Positions 1 to 9,941 of a stretch of 39,610 nt of DNA are shown here, piece by piece. Source of the stretch: Phytomonas francai (taxonomy: Eukaryota; Euglenozoa; Kinetoplastea; Trypanosomatida; Trypanosomatidae); the NCBI GenBank assembly GCA_001766655.1, contig MJCC01000007.1:557991-597600 (forward strand). The letters are read 5' to 3'. The translations under genes and the position numbers were made by a program. Each line of letters starts with the position of its first letter. Position 1 is the first letter of the stretch. Below the pieces are notes generated by a model. The model did no database searches. It was not told the origin of the DNA and saw nothing but the letters and a program-made list of their open reading frames with translations.

Positions 1-120
1 TTGCAGGCCTCCTCACGTTTTCCGTTGCAGGCCTCCTCACGTTTTCCGTTGCAGGCCTCCTCACGTTTTCCGTTGCAGGCCTCCTCACGTTCTCCGTTGC
101 AGGCCTCCTCACGTTCTCCT
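1..120. repeat. 24-bp tandem repeat, five copies
   Basis: Five head-to-tail copies of a 24-base unit beginning ttgcaggcctcctcacg occupy positions 1-120. The last two copies have C instead of T near the end (ttctcc versus ttttcc). Because 24 is divisible by three, the array adds ENVRRPAT units to the minus-strand protein without shifting its frame. More copies may lie beyond the left edge. Confidence 0.95.
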
Positions 121-376
121 TCCCCGCGTTCTCACCCAGGCCGGGCTGTGGGAGGAGGGCGGCCCAGTAGCTCCCGACCTGCGCGAGCTGCGCGCGGGAG
201 CAGCGGGGGTACGGGGCGAACACCCAGTCGGACGCGAGCTGATCCGTCAGCGCGTGATGGCTCGGCAGGCGAAAAGGGGGCTCCTTCCCCGCATAATTGC
301 AGAGTTGAGATCCCTCGCACCGATCCACCGTCCCGTTTTTGTTGATCTGAGCAATAAAAAGGTCTGGGAAGGTCAT
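1..376 (-). CDS. unknown protein with 8-residue tandem repeats, N-terminal part only (runs off left edge)
   Basis: I do not recognise this protein. On the minus strand an ATG at 374-376 opens a frame that stays open for 125 codons to the window edge. The start begins MTFPDLFIAQINKNGT, and several Cys residues follow over the first 60 residues. After about residue 86 the frame enters the repeat ENVRRPAT, present almost five times and encoded by a perfect 24-base unit. The start is supported by a T-rich run ending in CTGAG at 456-483, which gives a 5'UTR of about 80 nt, and by an in-frame stop at 398-400 just upstream of the ATG. Two other reading directions are also open through the repeat because its unit length is a multiple of three. 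The minus frame is preferred because it matches the strand of all other genes and has a proper start context. The C-terminus is not visible. Confidence 0.6.
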   Translation of the reverse strand, partial: MTFPDLFIAQINKNGTVDRCEGSQLCNYAGKEPPFRLPSHHALTDQLASDWVFAPYPRCSRAQLAQVGSYWAALLPQPGLGENAGKENVRRPATENVRRPATENVRRPATENVRRPATENVRRPA

Positions 377-455
377 CGGCGTGAGCGCAAGGGAAAGCTA
401 CCAGAGCGCGTCGCCAGACGACGTCGCATCAACGACTCCGGAAGCAGTACACCCA

Positions 456-483
456 CTCAGAAAAAAAAAAGAGAGAAAAAGTG
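456..483 (-). promoter_or_regulatory. putative trans-splice acceptor of the left-edge gene
   Basis: On the minus strand a run of about 24 pyrimidines ends in CTGAG, with the AG at 457-456, 80 nt before the ATG at 376. This is the usual arrangement for spliced-leader addition in kinetoplastids. The function is inferred from pattern only. Confidence 0.5.
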
Positions 484-904
484 AAATATAGCTAGCAGAA
501 GCCTTTTAGGCGTATCAATGTAACAACACGACATATACAAGAATTTTGTCGTCCTGTCTGATAAATTTAGAATTATAAACCGCTTTTCGCATAGACTTAA
601 CTCAATAGCTATAAATATCAAGTATATTAATAGCCAAAAGATATAATGAAATCTTTATTATCATGAATGCAAAATAAAGGAAGCATATTTTTTTTGAAAT
701 GTATATATATACAGGTGGGCTATACCTAAAAAAAAAGAAAAATAGCTTCCTCGAAAACTTTTTCCCATGTTAACATTGAAACCACCGATTACAATGTTAC
801 ATTTTTAATAAATTCAGATCAACCATTTTTGCGTTCCGATTATTACCAAACAGCTGAATTCGGAAAAAAAAAGAGAAAAAACTATTTCATTTTCTTAATT
901 GTTT
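484..904. other. AT-rich spacer downstream of pyridoxal kinase
   Basis: This AT-rich stretch has no convincing reading frame on either strand. It would hold the pyridoxal kinase 3'UTR, its poly(A) site, and the region upstream of the left-edge gene. I see no RNA gene. Confidence 0.6.
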
Positions 905-1843
905 TCACTCATTGCCAATCAGAGCCTCCACCGGAATCGTAGTCTTCGGACGCAGGAGGGACTCTATGGAGTGTGTAATGCGTAGCTCGCGGGAGTTTAG
1001 GGAAGCCTTTTCACCCCCGCAACTCTCGTAAGTCGCTCCGACCAGGTCCTGCATAACCGCAATCGCCTTCCCAACCGCAATCTCTAACGAATGCTCATGA
1101 TAAAACGCCAGGAGCAAGGCCGAGAAGACATCTCCGGTTCCCGTATAATGCCCGGAGAAACGGCGGAACTTTCCGGTAAACTGTTTTGGCGGGAATACTA
1201 GCGAGTTGTCCTCCGGGTTTCGCTCAGCGATGGAGAGTAAAAACTGGAGCTGTGAGGAGTCGCCGTGGACCGGAAAGGACTTAATCACCACACAGGCGGT
1301 CCCTTTTTCGTGGAACCACGTCGCCACCGCCCTGGCTGACGACAAATCCTTCACATCAATCCCACTGAGGATGGAAGCTTCGAAGTAATTCGGCGTGAGG
1401 ACGTCGACAACGTGAAGAATACTCCGGTAGGCCTCCACAACCTCCTCCTTGCAGTACAAGATACCGTCATCGCCCAATACTGGATCGCAGATGTAAAGCA
1501 GCTCCCCCAGCCCCACCTTTTGACGGCATTCCCGAATATCATTCACAGTTTGCTCGAGGTGGCAAACAATCTCCTTGTTGTTGATGTACCCCGTGAGGAG
1601 ATAATGATAGTCCTTGAGAAAGTCGTTTGCGCGGATCCCTTCCATCAGGGTGAGGTATTCATCGAGGTTCATACGGTGACCACGGATGATGGGGTATCCG
1701 CTGTGGTTCGAGAGGCTGACGGTATTCACCGGATCCACGTCAAAGCCGTGGACCTGAAGCGGAAAGACCGCCGCTTTATTCCCAACATAGCCATGCGCGA
1801 CGTGGGATTGGATTGAAAGCACCGTCTTATCACTCGTCATCAT
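905..1843 (-). CDS. PDXK: pyridoxal kinase
   Basis: This 312-residue enzyme would phosphorylate pyridoxal, pyridoxine and pyridoxamine with ATP to make pyridoxal phosphate, in the cytosolic B6 salvage pathway. The N-terminal motif SIQSHVAHGYVGN (residues 10-22) forms part of the pyridoxal pocket. DPVLGDDG (120-127) and TPNYFEA (150-156) are the conserved ATP-site segments of the ribokinase-like fold. GTGD at 235-238 supplies the catalytic aspartate (Asp238). The length matches eukaryotic pyridoxal kinases of about 300 residues. Two ATG codons occur in tandem at the start, and a T-rich run ending in CAG lies about 20 nt upstream. The gene ends at TGA. Nothing is missing, and the neighbours have no metabolic link. 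Confidence 0.97.
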   Translation of the reverse strand: MMTSDKTVLSIQSHVAHGYVGNKAAVFPLQVHGFDVDPVNTVSLSNHSGYPIIRGHRMNLDEYLTLMEGIRANDFLKDYHYLLTGYINNKEIVCHLEQTVNDIRECRQKVGLGELLYICDPVLGDDGILYCKEEVVEAYRSILHVVDVLTPNYFEASILSGIDVKDLSSARAVATWFHEKGTACVVIKSFPVHGDSSQLQFLLSIAERNPEDNSLVFPPKQFTGKFRRFSGHYTGTGDVFSALLLAFYHEHSLEIAVGKAIAVMQDLVGATYESCGGEKASLNSRELRITHSIESLLRPKTTIPVEALIGNE

Positions 1844-1861
1844 AAAATAAGAATGATAGCG

Positions 1862-1875
1862 CTGAACAAAAAAAA
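1862..1875 (-). promoter_or_regulatory. putative trans-splice acceptor of pyridoxal kinase
   Basis: The minus strand reads a T run followed by gttcag, with the AG at 1863-1862, 18 nt before the first ATG. This supports the chosen start. Confidence 0.5.
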
Positions 1876-2507
1876 TTATTTATTATAATATAACGATTAA
1901 GGCAAGCTTAGCACTTCAAGAAGGAAATATCCAAAAACTTTCAATAAATATGAAAATAAAGAAAAAAGAGTAATCGTAGTACTTTGAATGGTAGCTTTGT
2001 CTAAAAATTTTACTGGTTCAATTTTTACTTTTAAATGTTGATTGCGGAAGAAACTCGAAGAAAAAAAGGAAGAAGTCGATAAGAATGAAAATATTTCGTC
2101 TAGCACAGAAGTAAAAAAAACGAGAAACTCTATTCGCTTAGCATCCACACCCATCTGATAAAAATAACAAGATGGTTTATTTTTTATTCTAAAAAAAATA
2201 TGACCATTACTTGCCATGTCAACAGAAAATATTTTGAGGATAGACTCTCTCTATAGTAGATATATTACATTCGAAACAATACCTCCCCTCCCCTCGCTAG
2301 AGAACGAACAAAGAAAAAGACATTGTTTTTTACATGTGTAGCGTGTACCTCCCCCCCCCCCTCCCCTCCCTCTCGACTTCTTTCAAAAAAATTTCCGTCT
2401 TGCCTCCATGAAATTCATATGCTTCGCTTTACTAGAGTCAACTGGTCAACAGGGATCATTAGGTAGAGAATCCAAGATGCCCTCGAGGGGGGAAAATGAG
2501 AGAGGCC
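1876..2507. other. AT-rich spacer with a doubtful short ORF and a C-rich run
   Basis: This is the spacer between the EF-hand gene and pyridoxal kinase. A minus-strand ATG frame of 106 codons (1897-2217) is rich in Phe, Ser and Leu. It looks like translated T-rich UTR rather than a gene and matches no family I know. A C-rich tract lies at about 2348-2375; on the minus strand it is G-rich and may be a UTR or assembly feature. Confidence 0.5.
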
Positions 2508-3698
2508 TCACTTGAGCGTTAAAAGAGATTTACTCCAGCTCGGTAGCTTCCACGTCGTTTTGAGAATACTAAAGAACACCGTATCATCCTCAATAATAGC
2601 ACTAAGCCCATTGTAGTAATCCAGAAACTCTGTATATGGGATCATGCCGTACTGCTTCTCTTTATGATCCCAGAGTGCCAAAAAACCTTTCAGAAGGCCC
2701 TCTGCGGTAAAAAGCCCATCCCGAACGACCACTGGATGCTCATGCGCGTTAAACCTCGCTTGAATATCTAAAATCGCGATCTGCCCGTCGTGATCGAAGT
2801 CGAGCTGGCAAAAGACCTCCGACACGGCCTTCTTACGGGCCTCATTCATCGTTCCTCGGATGTAGTCCATAAAGACGTCGTAGTCCACCCCTTTTGATTC
2901 CCCCAGTTCATCCAATTCGTCGTGCGGAAAGGCGTTGTAAATCGCCTCGGCGACGCTTCGGATGTCTTCATGCGATCGTGTGGTGCTCGAGAAGGCCGTC
3001 GAAGACCACGAATCCCTAGAAGGCGAGAAGGGATTCACCCCGAACGCGCGGGAATCCCGGACGAGGCTTTCCATCCCCGGTGATAATTTCATCCAACGCC
3101 TGCCATCCGCGGAGACCTCGCGGAAAGGCCGTCCCATCGCTTTAATCCCGATTTCCGGGATACCGCCGCCAGCGTGCACAATGTAAGCCTCACGAAGCTG
3201 CAAAAGAATATTTTTGATTTCTTCCGGCAGACTGACAGGAACACGTTTTCCTGAAGAAAGTAACATTGTCGAAGGATTCGCGACGGAGCTGTTCAACAAC
3301 CCTGGTAGCCTCCCCGTATGGCTACGCAAGTTGCTATCATCAACAGAGACGATTTTATATCGTTTAATATCGTCGTCCCGTTGGTTGTGCGGAGTACCTA
3401 ATAAAAGAATATTTCCAACTTGAAAATCATCCGTCAGGTAGCTTTCTCCCTTCTCGTTGGTGTAAACATCGAGAGGAAAGGCAGCAAAGTGCTTTAACGT
3501 GGTGTAGCCCATGTTGCCAATGATGGAGCGCACCTCCTCAAGGTAAAAGGCATGCCAGCGTGGGTAATAAACGCCAAAGAAATATCGCTGAACGTCTTTA
3601 GGGAGATAAGAGAGCTCTTCGCAGTGAAAACGAAGGAAATCCCCGCGTTCGATACGAGCTACTTCACTGTAAAGAGAAGCATTCATACGAACTGACAT
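2508..3698 (-). CDS. EF-hand protein, calcyphosin-like C-terminal half
   Basis: This 396-residue protein has a calcium-binding C-terminal part. Residues 300-311 form an EF-hand loop: Asp at loop positions 1, 3 and 5, Gly at 6, Ile at 8, and Asp instead of the usual Glu at 12. A degenerate second hand follows at about 343-360 (ALWDHKEKQYGMIPYTEFLD). The spacing and the helix after it recall calcyphosin-type proteins, which are common in flagellates. The first 240 residues contain no domain I recognise, and residues 217-242 are Ser-rich. The ATG start has a clear polypyrimidine-AG acceptor 53 nt upstream. The gene ends at TGA. A calcium-sensing role, possibly flagellar, is inference; the EF-hand itself is visible. 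Confidence 0.85.
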   Translation of the reverse strand: MSVRMNASLYSEVARIERGDFLRFHCEELSYLPKDVQRYFFGVYYPRWHAFYLEEVRSIIGNMGYTTLKHFAAFPLDVYTNEKGESYLTDDFQVGNILLLGTPHNQRDDDIKRYKIVSVDDSNLRSHTGRLPGLLNSSVANPSTMLLSSGKRVPVSLPEEIKNILLQLREAYIVHAGGGIPEIGIKAMGRPFREVSADGRRWMKLSPGMESLVRDSRAFGVNPFSPSRDSWSSTAFSSTTRSHEDIRSVAEAIYNAFPHDELDELGESKGVDYDVFMDYIRGTMNEARKKAVSEVFCQLDFDHDGQIAILDIQARFNAHEHPVVVRDGLFTAEGLLKGFLALWDHKEKQYGMIPYTEFLDYYNGLSAIIEDDTVFFSILKTTWKLPSWSKSLLTLK

Positions 3699-3750
3699 TC
3701 TGTATTTGCGTATTTACACTTTTCAGATCCCTAACTATCCTGTTTTCCTG

Positions 3751-3790
3751 CTGTAAGATAGAAAAGAATAGTGCAAGAGTAAAAAAAAAG
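3751..3790 (-). promoter_or_regulatory. putative trans-splice acceptor of the EF-hand gene
   Basis: On the minus strand a pyrimidine-rich stretch (attcttttctatcttacag) ends in AG at 3752-3751, 53 nt upstream of the ATG at 3698. Confidence 0.55.
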
Positions 3791-3807
3791 ATATCATGAA
3801 ATTTAAA

Positions 3808-3808
3808 C

Positions 3809-3853
<45 letters not shown>
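3808..3853. repeat. compound (TA)n(GA)n microsatellite
   Basis: About 11 TA units run directly into about 12 GA units. On the minus strand this is a CT run followed by TA, lying upstream of the EF-hand gene's acceptor. It may contribute to the pyrimidine signal, but is otherwise an ordinary spacer microsatellite. Confidence 0.95.
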
Positions 3854-4474
3854 CGTGAATGCTGTAGTGGTGTGCGTTGGCCAAATGCCTATCCATAATA
3901 GCTATAGGTTTATACACACATCGATCAACATTAATATGTATGTGATGTTAATTTTATATGAAATTATAAGTGGTGCTAACAGTTTAAAATGTTCTTTCAT
4001 TTCACCAACTGACATTAATGAAAACGCAAGATCACTCAACAAAGATCAAAAGTCATTTAAAAAATGAAACTGCCTAAAGAGAAGAAAAGGCATATTAAAG
4101 ATATGAATGAAGCTGTGCGAGGTACTCGGGAAACTTTTGAGGCTATTTGAAAATAACCTGCTCATGCCATTTGCAAAAGAAATAATAATACCAATGATAG
4201 TAAGTAATGCTAAGAGTTATCCACCACTAAACTGTTCATACAGTAGCAGTTGAGATTCCAGTCAGAGAAAAAGCCTCTTTATGTTATGGAAATGGCTAGA
4301 AAAAGGTGATATTAAACGGAATTTAAAGTTATCTACATCTTTCAAAACACACATCCCCCTCAAACTCTCAGGTGACTACTCCTTCATCATTTTTCTTTCT
4401 TCCTTGTACGCGTCATACTCGTTCTTTTTTTTCATGTTGATATGACTTTTTCTGTCGCCCCTTAATTTTGTTAT
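3854..4474. other. AT-rich spacer between the RING gene and the EF-hand gene
   Basis: No supportable gene is visible. A 70-codon plus-strand frame (3855-4067) has no coding character and is on the wrong strand for this array. Confidence 0.6.
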
Positions 4475-6580
4475 TCACCTTCGAAACCAGGCATTCGGTC
4501 GTTGAGGTTCTTTCTTCCCTTTTGCTTTCAGATTCCGCGTATTATTACAGGGCAACGAGGGGTACAAACTTTCCGAATTTAGCGCGCTCCCCAGCGTATC
4601 CGGGGCGTCATTCAAAGAGGTAGAAACCCCCGTAGGAGAAGGTTCTCCTCCCCACGCGGGCGAGGAATGGCCTCGCCCTGGAGAGGGATAAAAAAAAGAG
4701 GAAGATTCACCTTCGGCACTGCCGAAATCCCCATCCTCGGGGGCCTTAGACGCGCCGTGTGTGAGCTTGGATTTAATATCCGAGCTTAGCCACGCGTTTT
4801 TCTTCCCTGGTGGATTCTTTGGAGTTTTCTTTTTAACTCCTCCTGAATTCATACTATTCCACAACGCCGCGACGCGTTTTTCCTCCTCCTTCTTTTTGGT
4901 TTCGTTCTCATCCCGCTCTTTCGCACGAGCCCGCCGCTGAAGCTCCGGGGTCATTTTGATCTTCCATATCTCACACAACACGCGCTTTTTCATGGGGTTC
5001 GGCATCGTCGCCACCAAAAGTGGAAATACTTCGTTAAATACATCCATTTGAGGGAAAATGGACTCCATGAGGGTATCGTAATACTCAACACTGAAGATCT
5101 TGGAATCCATAAAGCTCCGTGTAAGGCTGCGGAAGCGTGCGTAATCAGTTGGAGAGGGTAATTTTTTGCTAACAAGTTCCTCCAACAGCCGCATCTGCTC
5201 AGCGAGGTCGGATGGAATCTTATTCCGCTGTAAATACGCTTCCACACTCTCCGGCATGCTAAACGCGCAGTCAAAATCACGCCCATCGCCGTCGTTATTT
5301 CCTTTCGTAGGGCTAGTATGCTCTGGGGAGCTGTCGTTATGCACACGATCAGGTGGCCATAGGAGAACATTCAGAACGTCTGGATGGTGGAAATAAAGGG
5401 GCAATCCATTTCCTAACGGGGCATGCACGTAATTTTTACCCTCTTGTCCTCTCTTAGCACTAAGGCCGCGATTGTGCCGTCCATGTTTTCCGCGGATATT
5501 TGATCGCGCCGGGAGAAGCTCCATCGATTCCTTGCGAAATACGTAATCAAAGGTAATTTGAATGGCATTTGTGTTTGACCCTGTCGATGCCCCGACTAGA
5601 TTGCTTCCAGCAGTTTGTGGAACTACAGTTCCTTCTCCACTACCACGCTCCCCACTGCCTTCTGGCAACGCGCCGAAGGTTTCTCGAGTAAACATCAGCT
5701 TACCCTTCACGCCATGCATACGCTTTTTATGTACCGCCAACTCAAAGTCATCCGCGAACACACGAAGCATGAGATCAAGATTCACACAATCTGGGTGCTC
5801 ACATATTTTATGGCATCGCAAGAAATGTTGATCAAGCTTTTGGCGATTTTCAAAAAAGGTAAAGGTGAACTGACCACGATTGCAGATATCGCAAGTGTAG
5901 TGGTGCTCCTGCATATGTCGCAACAACGCCTCGCCGTCATAGAGCCGAACTTCACGGCGCAAACGAGTGCAGAAGCGACATGACGGATGCCCGATAAAAC
6001 ACGGACTATCCGATGGACAAATCCCCTCCAAATGCTGCCGTAAGGCCACCTCACCGTACACCATCTGCTCACACAAAAAAACAGGCCGACACTGGAGACA
6101 AATCTCACAGTAAGACATCTTATGCTCCATCGCCAGGTGCTCCTTCAGGCCGCTGAACTCGATGAAAGGATCCTGCTCGCCGTGTACCCAGCACCCCTCA
6201 ATCGGGCAAAGGTATTGGTAGAGCTTCTCCATCTCGTCCGCGAGGTCGCGGCCATCGATGACGCACCGAAGCCGTTTATTCTCGACGCACGTGGCGCGAA
6301 TGGCGGCGATCTCCTCCGGCGCGTAGTGGTCCTCGTCTTTGCTGATCGTCCGGGTGAGGAGGACCTCGTTGGTGCGGACGCGGCAGACCGGGCAGCCGCC
6401 CCCGCCCAGGACGTGGATGCGCAGCCCGCAGGCGTAGCAGGCGTAGTGGCCGCAGGCAAAGACGCAGACGACGCGGCAGGGCTCGACGCAGATGAAACAG
6501 CCCAGCGCGCGGTCCGTTGTGTCGGCCGGGACATGCCCCCCCGACAAAGGGGCCTCGGCCCTCCCACGAGGGTGCGGCAT
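4475..6580 (-). CDS. RING and C2H2 zinc-finger E3 ubiquitin ligase, ZNF598/Hel2-like
   Basis: The protein has 701 residues from the first ATG; the open frame extends five codons upstream only to a GTG. A RING finger at residues 28-66 has the series C-x2-C-x11-C-x-H-x2-C-x2-C-x11-C-x2-C, including CPVCR. It is followed at about 100-310 by several Cys/His fingers, for example YCEICL, SCRFCT and YTCDIC, each with downstream His pairs. This order is typical of ZNF598/Hel2, the ligase that ubiquitinates small-subunit proteins of collided ribosomes to start ribosome quality control. The C-terminal half is basic and low in complexity (Lys-rich 540-600; Pro/Ser-rich after 640). It contains two short NAW motifs, one very near the C-terminus (RPNAWFRR). 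The gene ends at TGA. The family call is strong from architecture; the ribosome role is inferred from the family. Confidence 0.88.
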   Translation of the reverse strand: MPHPRGRAEAPLSGGHVPADTTDRALGCFICVEPCRVVCVFACGHYACYACGLRIHVLGGGGCPVCRVRTNEVLLTRTISKDEDHYAPEEIAAIRATCVENKRLRCVIDGRDLADEMEKLYQYLCPIEGCWVHGEQDPFIEFSGLKEHLAMEHKMSYCEICLQCRPVFLCEQMVYGEVALRQHLEGICPSDSPCFIGHPSCRFCTRLRREVRLYDGEALLRHMQEHHYTCDICNRGQFTFTFFENRQKLDQHFLRCHKICEHPDCVNLDLMLRVFADDFELAVHKKRMHGVKGKLMFTRETFGALPEGSGERGSGEGTVVPQTAGSNLVGASTGSNTNAIQITFDYVFRKESMELLPARSNIRGKHGRHNRGLSAKRGQEGKNYVHAPLGNGLPLYFHHPDVLNVLLWPPDRVHNDSSPEHTSPTKGNNDGDGRDFDCAFSMPESVEAYLQRNKIPSDLAEQMRLLEELVSKKLPSPTDYARFRSLTRSFMDSKIFSVEYYDTLMESIFPQMDVFNEVFPLLVATMPNPMKKRVLCEIWKIKMTPELQRRARAKERDENETKKKEEEKRVAALWNSMNSGGVKKKTPKNPPGKKNAWLSSDIKSKLTHGASKAPEDGDFGSAEGESSSFFYPSPGRGHSSPAWGGEPSPTGVSTSLNDAPDTLGSALNSESLYPSLPCNNTRNLKAKGKKEPQRPNAWFRR

Positions 6581-6634
6581 CGCCGAGGCTGTCACGACTT
6601 CTCCCCCCCCCCCCTACCCCCCTAACGAGTGGCC

Positions 6635-6705
6635 CTGTGGGGAGAAAAGCGGCCTGTCACAGGAGAAGCCCACCAACGAGGGCTGCTTCAAGAGAAAGAA
6701 AGGAT
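6635..6705 (-). promoter_or_regulatory. two candidate trans-splice acceptors of the RING gene
   Basis: The minus strand shows cctttctttctcttgaag (AG near 6686) and, closer to the ATG, cttttctccccacag (AG near 6635). Either would leave a 5'UTR without an intervening ATG in frame. I cannot tell which is used. Confidence 0.45.
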
Positions 6706-8066
6706 AGTAAGAATAAACAAAGAGGGCTGAGGTGAGGTCTGTAGGTGTGGGTGAGGGAGGGGGGTAAGGATAGGGAATGATAGAGAGGGGGAGGGCGGGA
6801 GACAAAGCGTTGACTACCGATTCTACTTTGCGTTGTTCCTTTTTTAATTTTGAGGTATGTAATAATTTATTTATGCACGTCAATGTATCTCCTCGCTAGA
6901 CACCGAGAGCGTGACTTTAAAAAGATAGCTAGACGGTTAGAACCTTGACCTAGGGGAAAAAAAAACTTAAAGGAAGCAATCGATGAATACACTAGAGGCC
7001 TAGCATCAACGTTTACGTACCTAAGTATTTTCCAAGTGTAATGCAAAGGAGGCTAAGTATCGGCTACGGTGCTATCGATTAATAAATGGTTCGTGAGGAC
7101 AGTTAAAGTGCAAAAAAATTAAAGGAATTGAGAAAAGAAAAAGAAATCTGTCGATTACCATGTTGAATAGGATTCCGTTGTGCATGTAGTCATTCTTCCT
7201 CATATCTACTAAATATGTATATTATTAAAGAAGAATACGTTGAACTCACATATTATAGTCCTAGCAGGTTGCATGAAAAAAAAAGTTAACATATTTGAAC
7301 GTATACAACGAATTACGCCCCAAATGCACATATTGATGTTGAAAGAAAATATTGATATCCATAGAGAATGAGCAAAACTAGCAATATGAAAGCTGTGACT
7401 CTAGACAGACCTAAAAGCTCTCTCTCAAGGGAGAAAAGCACATCCTTCTATCTTCAGTGGGAACTCCAAAAGGAATGCAGTCATAACAAAACTAAAGTAA
7501 CTGGATAGTGAGTAGCTTTGTAAACAATTTCGGTGATAAAAGAAAAAGAGCATATGCATTTAAATCCACACACACACTAAGCCAATTAGTGAAATCCAAT
7601 GCGAAATAAATGCGCTCTGGGTCTATGCCATGATCTGCACTTTAAAGGTACTCAAGAAATTTGAAACCCCACCAAAGGATTCTTGCATCATAATTCCTTT
7701 CTAGTAGAAAATGAAAAGCTTATGAGTTTTTTTTTTGGAAATAAGAATAAGAAGCAGTGCGTGATGCTGTAATATTTGTCTGTACATACATAATGTAGCA
7801 CATGATGAAGACCTTATGAAGGTAGGAACTTTCACGAACTCAAACCAAAATTTTAGGTGTTTTCTTTTTACTGATTCTTAGAAGATATTCCTCACTCCGT
7901 AAATAGTAATAAGCAAGAACGAATATCGTTAATCGGCTCCACCCCCTCCTAATTTTCACTTTCTATCACAGGCCAGTCGATCTACATCCCTCGCATAGTT
8001 TCGTATAAGGAAAGGGTTTTAAAAGCGCAAGTCTCCTGCTTTCTCTCCTTCGTTTTTATATCTCTA
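6706..8066. other. long AT-rich spacer downstream of SmE
   Basis: About 1.3 kb without a supportable gene. Translations on both strands are short and low in complexity. It would contain the SmE 3'UTR and the upstream region of the RING gene. I looked for tRNA-like T-arms and found none convincing. Confidence 0.6.
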
Positions 8067-8330
8067 TTAAACACCAATAGGGAAGATAACACCTACGTTA
8101 TCGCTTCGAAGGAGAATCTTGCCTAGCGCGGTAGTCTCCTCTCGCTTTGTATTTATCTCCATCGCATCCCCCAAAACAATGTTCATAAACTCGTCATATC
8201 CAAGCAGATTACCTTCTATCTTTATTTGCGCATTATGCACAAGCCACACACACACCCGCTGTTTATCCTTCATAAATTGATAAACCAGATTAGCGGGGCT
8301 AATCATCTGCTTGGTAATAGGTGCGCTCAT
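8067..8330 (-). CDS. SNRPE: small nuclear ribonucleoprotein E (SmE)
   Basis: This 87-residue protein is one of the seven Sm core proteins that form the ring around U-snRNA Sm sites in the spliceosome. In trans-splicing organisms the ring also forms on the spliced-leader RNA. The Sm1 motif covers about residues 26-57, with the signature [20 protein letters not shown] and then FMNIVLGDA. The Sm2 motif follows at about 68-82 ([14 protein letters not shown]). Length and sequence match human SmE, including the N-terminal PxNLxxxFM-like helix. ATG start, TAA stop, and an acceptor-like cccttaag 30 nt upstream. The gene sits alone between two long spacers. Confidence 0.96.
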   Translation of the reverse strand: MSAPITKQMISPANLVYQFMKDKQRVCVWLVHNAQIKIEGNLLGYDEFMNIVLGDAMEINTKREETTALGKILLRSDNVGVIFPIGV

Positions 8331-8359
8331 GTTCTTAGTGATTGACGTGTATTCGGTAT

Positions 8360-8373
8360 CTTAAGGGAAAAAA
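8360..8373 (-). promoter_or_regulatory. putative trans-splice acceptor of SmE
   Basis: The minus strand reads tattttttcccttaag, with AG at 8361-8360, 30 nt before the ATG. Confidence 0.5.
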
Positions 8374-9941
8374 TACAGGCGCTACTGGATTGTGTTATCT
8401 CTTAGTTATATTCACTCTACAGTCTAGGACGACCCACCAAAAGAGAAAAGGAAAGAAAAAGATATCATTAAATGAAAGACAATAAATTTAAACAACAATA
8501 ACAGCGGTATTGACGGGAAAATAGTTCAGAATGGGAAGGAAATGTATTGAAAAAAAAAAAATGGAAAAATTTATGTACGCGTATATTTATCAATTTTTGT
8601 TCAACTCATGAATCATATATGAAAAACATCCTACCCGCAGTTTTACCTTTTATTTTTATTGGATACACTTTCAAATTTTAATAATTTTCCCCTGTGAGTA
8701 ATCAAACATTCATATGAATCAAATATTTCATGAGTCATATTAATATATATATATATATTTATATATATATAAAGATAGAGAAAGAGAGCGAGAGACAGGT
8801 ACGTTCGCATGCACCTTCAACTCGAATAAATTAATCGAGTGATATATAAAACTTCCCCCCTTCCACGATTCCAAAGTACTGAAAATAGAACGGAAATCAT
8901 GGGTAGAAAAATATATAATCTTTACAAATTACAATATATTAGGCAGGGAAACAGAAGGCCCTTATATTTTATAGATTTTTTCCCCGAGAGTTTATGTATT
9001 CATGAGGTCTGCTTTTTGTTTTTTTCAGGCTTTGGCCATCAAACCCAAGACATGAAAAAGGATTGCTCTAATGTTTCGAAACACCGTGTAAGGAAACGAA
9101 AGTGAAAACTCCTACAATACTGAAAGATAAAAAATGAAAGGAGGAAGGAAAGGTGTCTCCAAGAAAAAAATGGTACCATAAGAATAAATGACAGAGCAAC
9201 ATTTCACATCACAGACATCATGAGTATGAAAGGTTGCAAAAGCATACTCTACGTAAAATAGAACATCTAGCAATAAGTGTAGTTTCGCAAATTTCATTAA
9301 AATGGTTCTTATTTTTATAAATCAAAAGGAAACATTTTCCTGAAAAAAGATGCCACTGTAGTGATATAATTCCATATAATTTCAAAAAAAAAAGTGCATA
9401 ATTAATGCCCGTGTCAATATATTTGCATGTGTGGCTTCATTATATTACCTATTACCCCGTGAATGATCATCTGAACATAATAAACAAATAGATACACATA
9501 CATCTATATAGATAGGTAGATATAAGGGTAACTATACACAACAGTGCATTCCAAAAGTAGCCATAATAATAAAGCGCAATTGTGAAAGAAAAAGGGTATT
9601 AGGATATTTTGAATCAGACTCTTAGATACGCCAATGCATTAATGATTTGCGATCACGGTATAGAACTATCATCCATACTTATTAAGCACCTTGAGGTACT
9701 GATAGATACTTTTGCGTTGAAACCCTTCTCTTTTTTTTCCCACCATTTCCCACCGACTGCTATTGTAGTGGTTTAAAAAGGGTTGTTAAAAACTGTCTTA
9801 CTCCAAGGGTAGAGTTTTTAGGCATCAAAATTAACATCGGTCGATAAATAGGTATCGCGCTATATACTTACCTGTTTATTTATAATTTATAAAAAGTCCA
9901 AACAAACAAACAATACTAAAGCAAAAACGCAAAAAAGCAGC
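8374..9941. other. long AT-rich spacer downstream of the ubiquitin hydrolase, with a TA/GA microsatellite
   Basis: About 1.57 kb without a supportable gene. A compound TA then GA microsatellite lies at about 8741-8798, the same type as at 3808. An 88-codon plus-strand frame (8839-9105) and a 61-codon minus-strand frame (9112-9297) show no domain and look accidental. Confidence 0.6.

Noticed and set aside
1..345. Plus-strand open frame through the 24-bp repeat (LQASSRFP units)
   Set aside because: It has no ATG start, lies on the opposite strand to all genes, and is explained by the repeat length being a multiple of three.
3808..3853. TA/GA run as a CRISPR-like or regulatory array
   Set aside because: It is a simple dinucleotide microsatellite without spacers; the same type recurs at 8741-8798.
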